From NCBI RefSeq assembly GCF_002633015.1, contig NZ_NSIU01000007.1, positions 18,785 through 82,784 on the forward strand: a DNA stretch of 64,000 nt, read 5' to 3'. This document shows positions 54,597 through 63,925 of this stretch, piece by piece. Numbering within the stretch: position 1 is the stretch's first letter; each line of letters opens with the position of its first letter. The DNA is from Sulfuricurvum sp. PD_MW2. GTDB taxonomy: Bacteria > Campylobacterota > Campylobacteria > Campylobacterales > Sulfurimonadaceae. The position numbers and the translations under genes are program-made. The notes below the pieces were generated by a model that saw only the letters and a program-made list of their open reading frames with translations, did not search any database and had not been told where the DNA came from.

Positions 54597-56291
54597 ATGC
54601 GATATGGATCCTTTGCGGTAGTTTTTGCATTATCGCTTTCTGCTGCCCCTTTGCCGATAACGTTTATCGGTAATGAAAAAATTGCTTCATCGGATCTATT
54701 CGGTGTTTTAGGATTGCGAAAACCTTATGCGATCGAAATGTGGGAAGATCAGCCTGCTATTGAGCCGGTTTCTATCTCTCAAAGTGTCTCGGCTCTCAGC
54801 AGTTTTTATCGTTCAAAAGGGTTTTATCACGCACGTGTTACTTCTGAAACAATACAAGATCGTGTCGTTTTTACCATTCAAGAAAATAATCCTATTGTTG
54901 TCGCCGATATTAAAATCAATAGTCTATTGGACATAGAGTCTGCAGTGTCTCTTCGTACGGAAGAGTTTTTTGATCAAGAAGCGTTTTCGGAATCCAAAAC
55001 GGCAATAAAAAAACGTTATGCCGATGCGGGGTACTGTAATGCGCAGTTTAATACCAAAGCGTGGGTCGATATCGAGACCGATCGTGCCTATTTGTTGTTT
55101 GAAGCAACGCCGGGAGAGAGGTGCACATTCGGAAAGATAACAGTGGAATCGACGCCGAATATTGACGGAAACCTCACCGCATCGATGCTGCGATTTGAGG
55201 AGGGGGATACCTACAGCATCGAGGCGATACGCCTAAGCTATGAAGCTCTTTATGCCCAAGAGGGAATTAGCCGTGTCGTGATCAATGATAATGAGCGTAT
55301 CGGAAGCGAGGTTCCTATATCGTTGATTATAGAAGAGACTGATCATCCGATCCGATTTACCGCCGGTTTGGGGTACAGCAGTGATCAGGGAGTCGCGGCA
55401 CAAATGGGATTGAAGCACCGCAATTTTCTTGGTGATCTCAAAACACTTGGGCTTGATTTTCGCTATTCTCAGATTAAACAAGAGGCGGTCGGTACGTTTG
55501 GGTATCCTCTTCAGAACCGGGGTCTTTTGGGGGTTGACATAGGATATAAAAATGAGATTTTTGATGGGTATAAAACCGAAAGTACCTACCAAAAATTGAC
55601 GGCAAAGTACCAAGATACTCCATCATCGGCAATGATGGGATTTTTGCTCGATCAGGTTCAAACGTATGAAAGTAAAGATACGGCAACTTTCCCGAATAAT
55701 AAGCTCTCCCTCGTCTCTCCGCTTGGAGAATTGAACTACGATACGCGGGATAAACCGCTTGAACCGACCAAAGGGTATTGGCTCAATGCCAACGTCATGG
55801 GGTCGCTCTATACCTCTGAGATATCAGATGCTACCTATTTCAAAAGTCTTCTCTCGGCCGCGTACATCACCAGTATTGATGAGCACGTTTTTGGTGCGAA
55901 ACTGAAATGGGGGACATTACGGATTTATGATGGCAATGTCCCCTCGTCGTATCGCTTCTATGCGGGTGGGATGAATTCCAACCGTGCCTATACCTATCGA
56001 AATCTTGGACCTAAAAACAATGATGGGGATCCGATCGGATTTTCATCATTGACGGAGGGATCGTTCGAATACCGTTTCCCGATTTATCAAGCAATACGAG
56101 GGGTTTTCTTCACCGATATTACCTATGCCTCGGAAAAAATTATCCCCGACTATACGAAAGACAGTTATTTGGGGGTAGGAGCAGGGCTTCGTTATGTGAC
56201 ACCGATCGGTCCGGTTGCCGTTGATATCGGATTTGATCCTGAGGATAGTGCGCAGTATGCTATTCATTTTCGGATTGGAGAACTGTTTTGA
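54597..56291 (+). CDS. tamA: TamA-type outer-membrane assembly protein (BamA superfamily)
   Basis: The ATG at 54597 opens a signal peptide (MRYGSFAVVFALSLSAAP); an upstream ATG at 54480 lies inside the previous gene. The 564-residue Omp85 protein has POTRA-like units to about 270 (FYRSKGFYHARVTSETIQ, KKRYADAGYCNAQF) and a 16-strand-type barrel (GLGYSSDQGVAAQMGLKHRN, then GAGLRYVTPIGPVAVDIGFD). It is followed with a four-base overlap by tamB, the known partner, which supports the TamA name over BamA. Confidence 0.88.
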   Translation: MRYGSFAVVFALSLSAAPLPITFIGNEKIASSDLFGVLGLRKPYAIEMWEDQPAIEPVSISQSVSALSSFYRSKGFYHARVTSETIQDRVVFTIQENNPIVVADIKINSLLDIESAVSLRTEEFFDQEAFSESKTAIKKRYADAGYCNAQFNTKAWVDIETDRAYLLFEATPGERCTFGKITVESTPNIDGNLTASMLRFEEGDTYSIEAIRLSYEALYAQEGISRVVINDNERIGSEVPISLIIEETDHPIRFTAGLGYSSDQGVAAQMGLKHRNFLGDLKTLGLDFRYSQIKQEAVGTFGYPLQNRGLLGVDIGYKNEIFDGYKTESTYQKLTAKYQDTPSSAMMGFLLDQVQTYESKDTATFPNNKLSLVSPLGELNYDTRDKPLEPTKGYWLNANVMGSLYTSEISDATYFKSLLSAAYITSIDEHVFGAKLKWGTLRIYDGNVPSSYRFYAGGMNSNRAYTYRNLGPKNNDGDPIGFSSLTEGSFEYRFPIYQAIRGVFFTDITYASEKIIPDYTKDSYLGVGAGLRYVTPIGPVAVDIGFDPEDSAQYAIHFRIGELF

Positions 56292-59119
56292 ATCCTATCC
56301 CATCGTTTCCGTGGCACAGATGGCTCAAATATCTCTTTGTCGCGGCTCATTTTCTCCTTTATAGCACGATTATTACTGCATCGGCGATGCTCTATATTGC
56401 ATTTCGGCCGGATGGGTTGCAGATTATCAATAGCTATGTTCTACAGCCTATGGGGATCCGCTATACGCATGCACAGGGATCTTTGATCGATGGGTTTACC
56501 CTCTATAACGTCCATACCGATAACGCCGAAGCGAAAACCTTTGTCCTCAAATACAATCTGGTCAAGATGCTTGGGGGAGAACACACCGTTGATTCGGTGA
56601 AGATTGAGGGATTGCGTATTCATGTGGAGGATTTTTTGAGTGATAGCGGTTCGATTTGGCCATTTCCGACGTTTAAACTTAAAGAGGTCGATATCATCAA
56701 TCTTCAATTGATCAGCAGCTATCCGGTTGAACTCGATATTCATGCTAAAAATGGCACATATGATGGCGATCAACTCAATTTTGCATTCTTAAACGCTACT
56801 CTAAAATCGCGTTATGCCAGTGCGGCCATTCACGGAAGTGTCCGAAAAAATGCGATTGCAGGGGTTGCCGATGTGTATCCCAATGCAGCGGCACTTGCAC
56901 CCTATAGCGGACGGTTTACCACACTTCCATCCATCGTACGCGTTAGGATCAGCGAACTCTCCGATCGTAAAGCCGTGCTTCATACGACTCTGGCGCATTT
57001 GGATTCCAAACAAGACACGATGCTTCATGCCGATGGGATCGCTCTGGATTTTAACTATCTCTATGACAATGATTATTTTGACATTGATGCTCTGTATCGG
57101 TTGGTTCGCGGTGGTGATACGATCCAGACAAAACACCATCTCCGCTATGCGTTGAGTGGAAAAACTACGAGTGAATTTGACGGAGTTGTGACGTCTCCGA
57201 CACCGCTCCCTTCCAACAAACTGCACGGAGAATTCAACGATGATGCGAATGGATTTAACGCTACATTAAAGCTTGATGGCAGTACGTTGAAGATCGCGAG
57301 CAAAGATTATGAACATTTTGCTTGGAGAATGCACAGTGAGAACCAAAATCTTTCATTTATAACATCACTGCCTGAAGCGATTCGTAAAGGGCCGCTTGAA
57401 CTACGAAGTGAGGGGACATACGCACTTGGAAACAACGCATTAATCGGTACGGTTCATACGATTCATGATCATTTTTTCTTTGACGGTAAATTTTCGACAC
57501 AAAACAACCATCATACGCTGGAAGGAAATCTCACCCTTCCTCCGAATGCATCACTTTGGAAAAACTGGGAACATAAACCACCTCAATCTCTTAGTGTATC
57601 TATGAGCAATGATGCCAATATGACTCGATTAAATCTATCAAGCCAGACACTGGCTCTCTCTACCGTTTTGCAGGGAGATCGAGTCAAAGGATCAGGAAAT
57701 TATCTGGGTACTTTTTTTGATATAACCGGATTGATCAATGTGACTGAGAGCCATCTGGATATTACCTCAATCACCCCTTCATTGTTTGCTACTCTCTCAC
57801 AGTTGCAGACGATCGAGTTGCAAAAAGGGGAATACTATGATGCAGAGATACGTGCAAAAACCCACATTGATGTTGGTACATCATTGGTTGTGCAAAGCGA
57901 TATTAAAGTTCCTTGGTATGCGGTTGTTTTAGATTCGAAAAGAGCGTATGGCGGAACCGATGGACGGATGCGCTTAGAATACCGTGATGGAAATATCCGC
58001 ATCGAGGGATATCGGTTTGAAATTGCCGATCATCCGATACTCTCTGAAAAGCCGTCGTATATGCATATTAATGAAAAAAAAGATCTCATTGTGGATGAGT
58101 TTTGGATATACGATACATTGCAATTAAAAGGAGTCGTGAAATCGGATCTGAGTGCAGATCTGAGACTGCAATCGGAGCGCTTTAGCTACAACGGACCCGA
58201 AGGGGATGCTCATGCTGCTGCCGATATCCGATTTATCAGAGACGAAAAAGCCAATCAAAGCCTATCGGGGACGCTTACTATTCTGGATGCGACGATGACT
58301 TATCTGCCGCTTCAGGAGTTCAAGGTTATGGATGATGATATTATCATTGTTCAAGATGTTCGTCCTCCGAGTGACGTGAAGTTTTCGATGAATCTTCATA
58401 TAATCGCCCGCCAACCGATACGGTTCAAAACCAAAGAGCTTGATTTGGGGATGATCCCCGATATTACTCTCTGGAAAGACCCGACTGAACCGATGCAAAT
58501 TTTAGGGATGATGACGATCCCATCGGGAAGCGCGGTCAGTGCGGGCAAAAAATTTGATATCAAGCGCTCTGAGATCTATTTTGGCGGGGATGTTCCGCTC
58601 AATCCTTACCTTGATATTACGATAGGACATGAGGTGGATTACAAGAAACTCTCGATTTATGTAACGCATACTCTTGATTCGCCTATTTTTCTTTTTAGTT
58701 CCGATCCGGTGATGAGTCAAAACGATATCATGAGTTATCTTCTTTTCGGCGGTCCTTCAAATAGCACGGGTGCAAGTGGGGACAAATCGAGTTCGACGGT
58801 TCGGGCGGATGCGACCAACTTTATGCTCGGAGCAGGACTCAAGGGACTGATTAACGGAGCCACCAAGCTGCAAATCGATACGATGAATATTCTTACGACA
58901 CAGCAGGGGGGAATGGGATTTGAAGTGGGAGCACGCCTGAACAAAGATTTGAGAATACTGTATAAAAACGATACGGTATCGAGTGTTCTTGTCCAATATT
59001 CGGTGAACCGATGGTTACGGCTGGATGCCGATATCCACGAACTTGGGCAAGGGATCAATGCGATATATATCAAAGATTTTCGGGATGTTCTTCCGCATAA
59101 TTTGCCGAAAAAAAAGTAG
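56288..59119 (+). CDS. tamB: TamB/AsmA-like translocation and lipid-transport protein
   Basis: A 943-residue protein with one N-terminal membrane segment (about 13-38) and a very long beta-rich periplasmic body, ending in the TamB/DUF490 C-terminal domain (SQNDIMSYLLFGGPSN, GVGARLNKDLRILYKNDTVS-like part, VNRWLRLDADI, GINAIYIKDF). Together with TamA it helps outer-membrane protein assembly and inter-membrane phospholipid transport. Shorter than E. coli TamB (about 1260). Its stop codon is part of the operator of the next operon. Confidence 0.9.
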   Translation: MNPIPSFPWHRWLKYLFVAAHFLLYSTIITASAMLYIAFRPDGLQIINSYVLQPMGIRYTHAQGSLIDGFTLYNVHTDNAEAKTFVLKYNLVKMLGGEHTVDSVKIEGLRIHVEDFLSDSGSIWPFPTFKLKEVDIINLQLISSYPVELDIHAKNGTYDGDQLNFAFLNATLKSRYASAAIHGSVRKNAIAGVADVYPNAAALAPYSGRFTTLPSIVRVRISELSDRKAVLHTTLAHLDSKQDTMLHADGIALDFNYLYDNDYFDIDALYRLVRGGDTIQTKHHLRYALSGKTTSEFDGVVTSPTPLPSNKLHGEFNDDANGFNATLKLDGSTLKIASKDYEHFAWRMHSENQNLSFITSLPEAIRKGPLELRSEGTYALGNNALIGTVHTIHDHFFFDGKFSTQNNHHTLEGNLTLPPNASLWKNWEHKPPQSLSVSMSNDANMTRLNLSSQTLALSTVLQGDRVKGSGNYLGTFFDITGLINVTESHLDITSITPSLFATLSQLQTIELQKGEYYDAEIRAKTHIDVGTSLVVQSDIKVPWYAVVLDSKRAYGGTDGRMRLEYRDGNIRIEGYRFEIADHPILSEKPSYMHINEKKDLIVDEFWIYDTLQLKGVVKSDLSADLRLQSERFSYNGPEGDAHAAADIRFIRDEKANQSLSGTLTILDATMTYLPLQEFKVMDDDIIIVQDVRPPSDVKFSMNLHIIARQPIRFKTKELDLGMIPDITLWKDPTEPMQILGMMTIPSGSAVSAGKKFDIKRSEIYFGGDVPLNPYLDITIGHEVDYKKLSIYVTHTLDSPIFLFSSDPVMSQNDIMSYLLFGGPSNSTGASGDKSSSTVRADATNFMLGAGLKGLINGATKLQIDTMNILTTQQGGMGFEVGARLNKDLRILYKNDTVSSVLVQYSVNRWLRLDADIHELGQGINAIYIKDFRDVLPHNLPKKK

Positions 59120-59140
59120 ATCTTGATATTCGTCAAGATC
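59119..59140. promoter_or_regulatory. Fnr/Dnr-family operator of the hemerythrin-nnrS operon
   Basis: GATCTTGA and TCAAGATC form a perfect 8-bp inverted repeat around six bases, containing TTGAT-N4-GTCAA, the site type of the Crp/Fnr superfamily (Fnr, Dnr, NnrR). A TATACT box at 59159-59164 places the centre at about -41.5, the classical class II activator position. Confidence 0.75.
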
Positions 59141-59194
59141 AATGGTCAAAATAGTATCTATACTGCCACTCATGAAAATATCAAAGGAGCCGAT

Positions 59195-59629
59195 ATGATT
59201 TTCGAATTTATGCGTGATGATCACCGAGCATGTGATCACTTTTACAGTGAAGCGGAAAATGCACTGAGTGCAAAAGAGATTGATAAGGCAAAAGAGTATT
59301 TTGAGATGTTTTATCAATCAACGAACCACCATTTTGACATGGAAGAGCGCGAGTTGTTTATCGCATTCGAACGACGAACGGGGATGATGGGGGGACCGAC
59401 ACAGATGATGCGCTATGAACATCAACAGCTTCGATCTTTGCTTGAATCGATGAAATCAGCATTGGATGAGAATCGTCACAGTGATTTTTTTGGGATCGGA
59501 GAATCGATGATGATTATGCTCCAGCAGCACAATATGAAAGAAGAACAGATGCTCTATCCGATGATTGACCGTGCCCTCGAAAATGACGCGGAGGAGATGA
59601 TCCAAAAACTCAAAGAGATGGAAAAATGA
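59195..59629 (+). CDS. Hemerythrin-like diiron protein
   Basis: The ATG at 59195 follows AAAGGAG by six bases. The 144-residue helical protein has the hemerythrin metal ligands: DDHRACDHF, NHHFDMEERELF, RYEHQQLR and QQHNMKEEQMLYP. Such proteins bind O2 or NO at a diiron site and, next to nnrS, probably act in NO or iron-cluster stress. It is the first gene of a three-gene operon. Confidence 0.9.
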   Translation: MIFEFMRDDHRACDHFYSEAENALSAKEIDKAKEYFEMFYQSTNHHFDMEERELFIAFERRTGMMGGPTQMMRYEHQQLRSLLESMKSALDENRHSDFFGIGESMMIMLQQHNMKEEQMLYPMIDRALENDAEEMIQKLKEMEK

Positions 59630-59868
59630 TTCTTCTCGATACGAGAGAATTTGATCATCCTATTCCATTGGAGATGGCTGTCGATGCCTTTAAAAAATTA
59701 TCGGGTGATGAGGTGATTCACATGATCCATCGCCGTGAACCGATACCCCTTTTTGAGATTATCGTTAAAAACGGCGGTCGTTTTCGAAGCATAAAAATAG
59801 AAGAAAATCTTTGGCATATCTATATCACTCGAAGTAAGACACTTGATTTGGAGGGGATCGATGTATAA
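59626..59868 (+). CDS. DUF2249-family protein
   Basis: An 80-residue protein with a TusA-like fold pattern: ILLDTREFDHPIPLEMAVDA then LSGDEVIHMIHRREPIPLFE. DUF2249 proteins are often found beside hemerythrins, NO reductases and nnrS. Its start overlaps the hemerythrin stop by four bases and its stop overlaps the nnrS start by eight. Biochemical role unknown. Confidence 0.85.
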   Translation: MILLDTREFDHPIPLEMAVDAFKKLSGDEVIHMIHRREPIPLFEIIVKNGGRFRSIKIEENLWHIYITRSKTLDLEGIDV

Positions 59869-61126
59869 TGGCCTTTCTCTTGATCAGGCACCTCCTATCT
59901 CGGTAGTGATGCGTTTTTTTATTACCGTACCGTTTTTCGGAATTCTTCTGAGTGCACTTTTGTTTTTCTATCCTGATACGGTTCTTATCCCAAACCATCC
60001 CTTTTCTTTGGCATCAATACATTTGATGTTTTTGGGTGTTATAACGATGGCGATGCTGGGGGCACTTTTTCAGATGCAAAGTGTATTGGGGGGACGCCCT
60101 ATTCCCGCTCCCGCTGGTAACGCATTTTTAATCCATCTTTTTTTACTATTGGGGATTATTGCTCTTACATTGGCATTTACCCTTTTGTATCCGCCGCTAT
60201 TTATCGTTGCCGCCGTTTTTTTGGGTTCATCGATTTTGTATGGGGTAAAGCTGATTCTCCCTTTGTTGTTTAACGGCACTTCGCATGATACATTGCAAGG
60301 GATGAAAATAGCTCTTTTTGCTTTATCGCTGACAGCATTACTTGGGATAGTGATGGCAACCGAATACGCCAACGAGGCATTTGGAACGATGCATGAGATG
60401 CTTAGAACCATACACTATTCATTGGGATTGATTGGCTGGATCGCAGTACTGATTATCGCTGTGGCGTTTCAGGTGGTAGAGATGTTCTATGTTACGCCTT
60501 CTTATAGCCCATGGTGCAAACGTAACGCATTCAATATTATTGCCGGAGCGCTTGGGTTTAAAACGCTATGGTTAGTTGAAGGGCTACCGTTTGTTTGGGT
60601 GTTTGATGCGATTATCGGTGCGTTATTGATGGGATTTATCGCCACGACATTAAAACGGCTTTTAAAACGCAAACGGCGTGTTAGTGATGTGAGTATATGG
60701 TTTTGGCTTTTGGGTATGGGACTGTTATTTCTTTCTTTGGGGTTGTATGGAACCTATGTAGCAAGCGGCAGCGAATTGTTTCAAACGATGGCTTTGATCG
60801 CCTATGTATTGTTTGCACTCTCTATCATATTGGGGATGATGGGGAAAATCATCCCTTTTTTGATATGGTTTCATCTCAACTCCGCAGGGTATATGGATAC
60901 CCCGATTATGTCCAACATCATCACCTATTCACGGGCTAAAGCCCTATTTGTTTTGTTTACGCTCACCGTATTTTTTACTCTTTTTGGAGTGATCTATAAC
61001 GATCTTTTGCGGCTTGGTGCGATGATGGGGATAGCGATGTTTGGATTGTTGTTATACAACATCATCAGTGCACTTAAAATGTATCGTTACACCTTGCATC
61101 ACGGAATGCGTTTTGAGCAGATGTAG
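59861..61126 (+). CDS. nnrS: NnrS-family membrane protein
   Basis: A 421-residue, about 12-segment membrane protein. The ATG at 59861 follows GGAGGGG. The family marks are HLMFLGVITMAMLGALFQM, the conserved GRPIPAP region and later GKIIPFLIWFHLNS. NnrS is a heme- and copper-containing protein that protects against nitric oxide and related stress. It ends the hemerythrin operon and its 3' end overlaps the convergent SIMPL gene by 28 bases. Confidence 0.92.
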   Translation: MYNGLSLDQAPPISVVMRFFITVPFFGILLSALLFFYPDTVLIPNHPFSLASIHLMFLGVITMAMLGALFQMQSVLGGRPIPAPAGNAFLIHLFLLLGIIALTLAFTLLYPPLFIVAAVFLGSSILYGVKLILPLLFNGTSHDTLQGMKIALFALSLTALLGIVMATEYANEAFGTMHEMLRTIHYSLGLIGWIAVLIIAVAFQVVEMFYVTPSYSPWCKRNAFNIIAGALGFKTLWLVEGLPFVWVFDAIIGALLMGFIATTLKRLLKRKRRVSDVSIWFWLLGMGLLFLSLGLYGTYVASGSELFQTMALIAYVLFALSIILGMMGKIIPFLIWFHLNSAGYMDTPIMSNIITYSRAKALFVLFTLTVFFTLFGVIYNDLLRLGAMMGIAMFGLLLYNIISALKMYRYTLHHGMRFEQM

Positions 61127-61785
61127 TTCACATTCGCTTCGAGGGATAGCTCTTCATTTTTTTGAATAGGGCTTTCCGTTAAAGCGCTGTCGGCTATCAT
61201 CGATGATTTCATCATCATGGGTCTGATCGGTTGTGTCCCTTCGAAACTAACAGCGGCTATTTTACATGTCATATCGGTCTCTTTTGAAAAGAGCTCGGCT
61301 TGTGACTTGGCAGTTTGGAGGAGTTTGGAGCGTAATGATTGGCGGGTTGAAGTTTGAACTTTATCGCTTACTCCCCATGATAGAGGTTCTTGTACGGTAC
61401 GAATACTGAGTGCTTTAATCTTTTCGATCCCATTCATCATAGCGTTGTGCTGATCGATAGAGGTAAATTCACAGCTAAAGGAGAGATTTCCGCTGTACCC
61501 GATAAACTCCTGCTTCTGATCTTTATAGCTATATCTCGGTGAAAGATAAAATCCACCCCCTCGGCAAAGCTCTCCTTTTGGATCATTTCTTTTCATTTCG
61601 GCGATGAGCGTATTAAAATGCTCTTTGATTGTAGAGGAGTTTTTATGTTGCTCTTCAAAACTGATCCCACCGCGTAGAATATCAGGGGCAACTTCTTGTG
61701 TTATCCGCTCCAGAGCAGTGATACTCATCTCTGCATTGATTGTCAAGGGGAGTAGAGTCGCTATGAGGATCGATCGTATTTTCAT
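61099..61785 (-). CDS. SIMPL-domain (DUF541) secreted protein
   Basis: The ATG at 61785 follows GGAG by five bases and opens a signal peptide (MKIRSILIATLLPLTINA). The 228-residue product has the SIMPL pattern of alternating strands and helices (NTLIAEMKRNDPKGE, GYSGNLSFSCEFTSIDQHNA, LLQTAKSQAELFSK). Four Cys in the mature part. SIMPL proteins are periplasmic or surface proteins of poorly defined role. Confidence 0.78.
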   Translation of the reverse strand: MKIRSILIATLLPLTINAEMSITALERITQEVAPDILRGGISFEEQHKNSSTIKEHFNTLIAEMKRNDPKGELCRGGGFYLSPRYSYKDQKQEFIGYSGNLSFSCEFTSIDQHNAMMNGIEKIKALSIRTVQEPLSWGVSDKVQTSTRQSLRSKLLQTAKSQAELFSKETDMTCKIAAVSFEGTQPIRPMMMKSSMIADSALTESPIQKNEELSLEANVNYICSKRIP

Positions 61786-61861
61786 GGCTGCTCCGTGCAA
61801 ACTTTTTACGTGTTTGATTGTATCATGCCTGCATTAAACATACCTGGTTTTTGAGGACTAA

Positions 61862-62728
61862 ATGGCATTCCTACATTCTATCTCCCAAAAAGATATCCGA
61901 GCATCTGTTCTATTTTTGATTATGACGTTTGTGATTTTGCCACTTCTACCGGATCGCGCGATCGATTCTATGGGATTGATCAACTTGTATCGTATTTGGT
62001 ATATGGTGGTTTTGGTTGCGGGGATTTCCTTTTTCGGATATATCGCGATACGTCTATTGGGATCGACTCACGGTATCGGATTGGCCGGTCTTTTTGGAGG
62101 ATTGGTTTCATCCACCGCAGTTGCGATGAGTATGGCGAAAAAAGCATACGAAAACGGTTTCTTGATGAAGAATCTCGCGTTGGGGATCGCATTGGCCTCC
62201 TCGATGATGTTAATTCGTGCAGGTGTGGAGATGTGGGCTATAAATCCCCTATTGGCAAAGCAGTTTTTTATCCCGATTTGTGCTGGATCTTTTGCGGGAT
62301 TTATTTACATAGGGTATCTATACCGCACGACCAAGAAAGAGAATATTCCGCAGAATATTGAATTTACAAATCCGTTTGATCTCAAAGAAGCCTTGCTGAT
62401 GGGGTTGATATTTGGAATAATTTTAGCTCTTATTACCCTCTCAGAGCGATATGTGGGAGATATGGGTGTCTATGCGGTTGCGCTGGTATCAGGGATTGCG
62501 GATGTGGATGCCATTATCCTCTCTTTGTCTTCATTGGCGAAAAAAGGGCTAGACCCGACAACCGCACAATATGGTGTCATTATTGCCATTGTGAGCAATT
62601 CACTCACTAAAAGCATCTTGGTTTTATATTTTGGTAAAACAGCCTTGTTTCGACTCATCGGAATTTATTATGTTATCTCCATCGGCACTTTTGCGATATT
62701 GGCAGCATATATGATAAGCATTAATTAA
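61862..62728 (+). CDS. DUF4010-family membrane protein
   Basis: A 288-residue protein with about eight or nine membrane segments. LFGGLVSSTAVAMSMAKKA and VSGIADVDAIILSLSSLA are the DUF4010 hallmarks. In most relatives an MgtC-like N-terminal domain of about 130 residues precedes this region; here it is missing, and GAGGA five bases before the ATG shows a genuine short start. Function unknown; transport of divalent ions has been suggested for the family. Confidence 0.85.
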   Translation: MAFLHSISQKDIRASVLFLIMTFVILPLLPDRAIDSMGLINLYRIWYMVVLVAGISFFGYIAIRLLGSTHGIGLAGLFGGLVSSTAVAMSMAKKAYENGFLMKNLALGIALASSMMLIRAGVEMWAINPLLAKQFFIPICAGSFAGFIYIGYLYRTTKKENIPQNIEFTNPFDLKEALLMGLIFGIILALITLSERYVGDMGVYAVALVSGIADVDAIILSLSSLAKKGLDPTTAQYGVIIAIVSNSLTKSILVLYFGKTALFRLIGIYYVISIGTFAILAAYMISIN

Positions 62729-62746
62729 AAAAAAAATTAAAAGTTA

Positions 62747-62765
62747 TGTTAAGTTTTATTTAACA
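62747..62765. promoter_or_regulatory. TGTTAA/TTAACA inverted repeat
   Basis: TGTTAA-N7-TTAACA lies 45 bases before the chemoreceptor gene at 62810. The arms match those of the operator at 5720 (TGTTAA-GGC-TTAACA with one more base each side), so the same regulator might act here. Confidence 0.35.
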
Positions 62766-62809
62766 GTTATTGGTGTAATCTGCCGTAAAAAATTAAGAAA
62801 AGGTTATAA

Positions 62810-63925
62810 ATGTTCTTCGGTAACAGACAAACGCGCGATGACGTAGCACCCCTCCACGCGAAAATAGCACAACTGGAGAAAGATAATCAATCTTTACAAA
62901 ATGAGCTTTACGAATTACGTCAAGCCAATGCGGAGTACAAAAACAATGCTGCTTTGACAGAGTTAATGACTCATTTGACAGAAAATCTCACCAATGCCTG
63001 TCAAAACGATTTATCCTTGCTGCAAAAAGATCTTTCCGATAATGTCAGTCAGCTCGAAGAGATAGAGTTGATGAATAAAAATAACCGTGAAAATACCATT
63101 GAGATCAACAGTGATATCGGTGAGATCCTTGATATTCAGCAACAGCTTGTCAACAATATTACCGATAACTATGGTTCGGTTGGACAGCTCAATGACGGTG
63201 TCGGCTCTATCGGACAGGTTATTGATTTGATCAAAGATATTTCTGATCAGACCAACCTCCTTGCATTGAACGCCGCAATTGAAGCGGCGCGCGCGGGAGA
63301 ACACGGACGAGGGTTCGCGGTCGTTGCCGATGAGGTGCGAAAACTTGCTGAACGAACCCAAAAAGCTACGGCAGAAGTTGCCATGAGTGTACAAAGTCTC
63401 AAACAAAATGCGACCGAAATTTATGAGCGTTCGAGCGCTATGGAATCGATTTCAACGATGTCGAGTGAAAAATTAGAACAATTTAGAGCAACTTTGATCG
63501 ATCTTGGAAACAGAACCGAAGTGATAGAACACGATTCTACGAATGTCCTTTATTCGGTCTTTATGGTTTTGGTCAAGCTGGATCATTTACTCTTTAAATC
63601 CAAAGGGTACAAAAGCGTATTTAGTAACAGAGTGGATGATGAATTTGTCGATCATCACCATTGCCGTCTGGGCAAATGGGCTGACGGGGGCAAGGGAGCT
63701 CAAATCTTTGGACATACACCAAGCTTTAGAAAGCTCGAAGCACCTCATAAATCGGTACATGACAATATTATTGCGGCTGTTAAATGCGTACAAGCCAATA
63801 CATGTACTCAAGAGGCTAAAAATGTTATGAGTTATTTCAAAGATGCTGAGAGTGCAAGTCGTGAGGTTATTGCTGCATTAAACGCTATGTTGATTGAAGA
63901 AAGAGAAAAAAGAAATCATAAGTAA
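62810..63925 (+). CDS. Cytoplasmic chemoreceptor with a C-terminal CZB domain
   Basis: A 371-residue protein without membrane segments. An N-terminal coiled coil (about 10-50) leads to the signalling tip [20 protein letters not shown] and [19 protein letters not shown]. The C-terminal domain from about 245 has the chemoreceptor zinc-binding (CZB) residues: a His early ([10 protein letters not shown]), HHHCRLGKW, and HKSVHDNI. This resembles Helicobacter TlpD, which responds to oxidants and energy state through zinc. AAGG lies seven bases before the ATG. Confidence 0.9.
   Translation: MFFGNRQTRDDVAPLHAKIAQLEKDNQSLQNELYELRQANAEYKNNAALTELMTHLTENLTNACQNDLSLLQKDLSDNVSQLEEIELMNKNNRENTIEINSDIGEILDIQQQLVNNITDNYGSVGQLNDGVGSIGQVIDLIKDISDQTNLLALNAAIEAARAGEHGRGFAVVADEVRKLAERTQKATAEVAMSVQSLKQNATEIYERSSAMESISTMSSEKLEQFRATLIDLGNRTEVIEHDSTNVLYSVFMVLVKLDHLLFKSKGYKSVFSNRVDDEFVDHHHCRLGKWADGGKGAQIFGHTPSFRKLEAPHKSVHDNIIAAVKCVQANTCTQEAKNVMSYFKDAESASREVIAALNAMLIEEREKRNHK

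Noticed and set aside
62726..62742. A-rich run after the DUF4010 gene as an intrinsic terminator
   Set aside because: There is no GC-rich stem before a T-run on either strand; it is plain AT-rich spacer.
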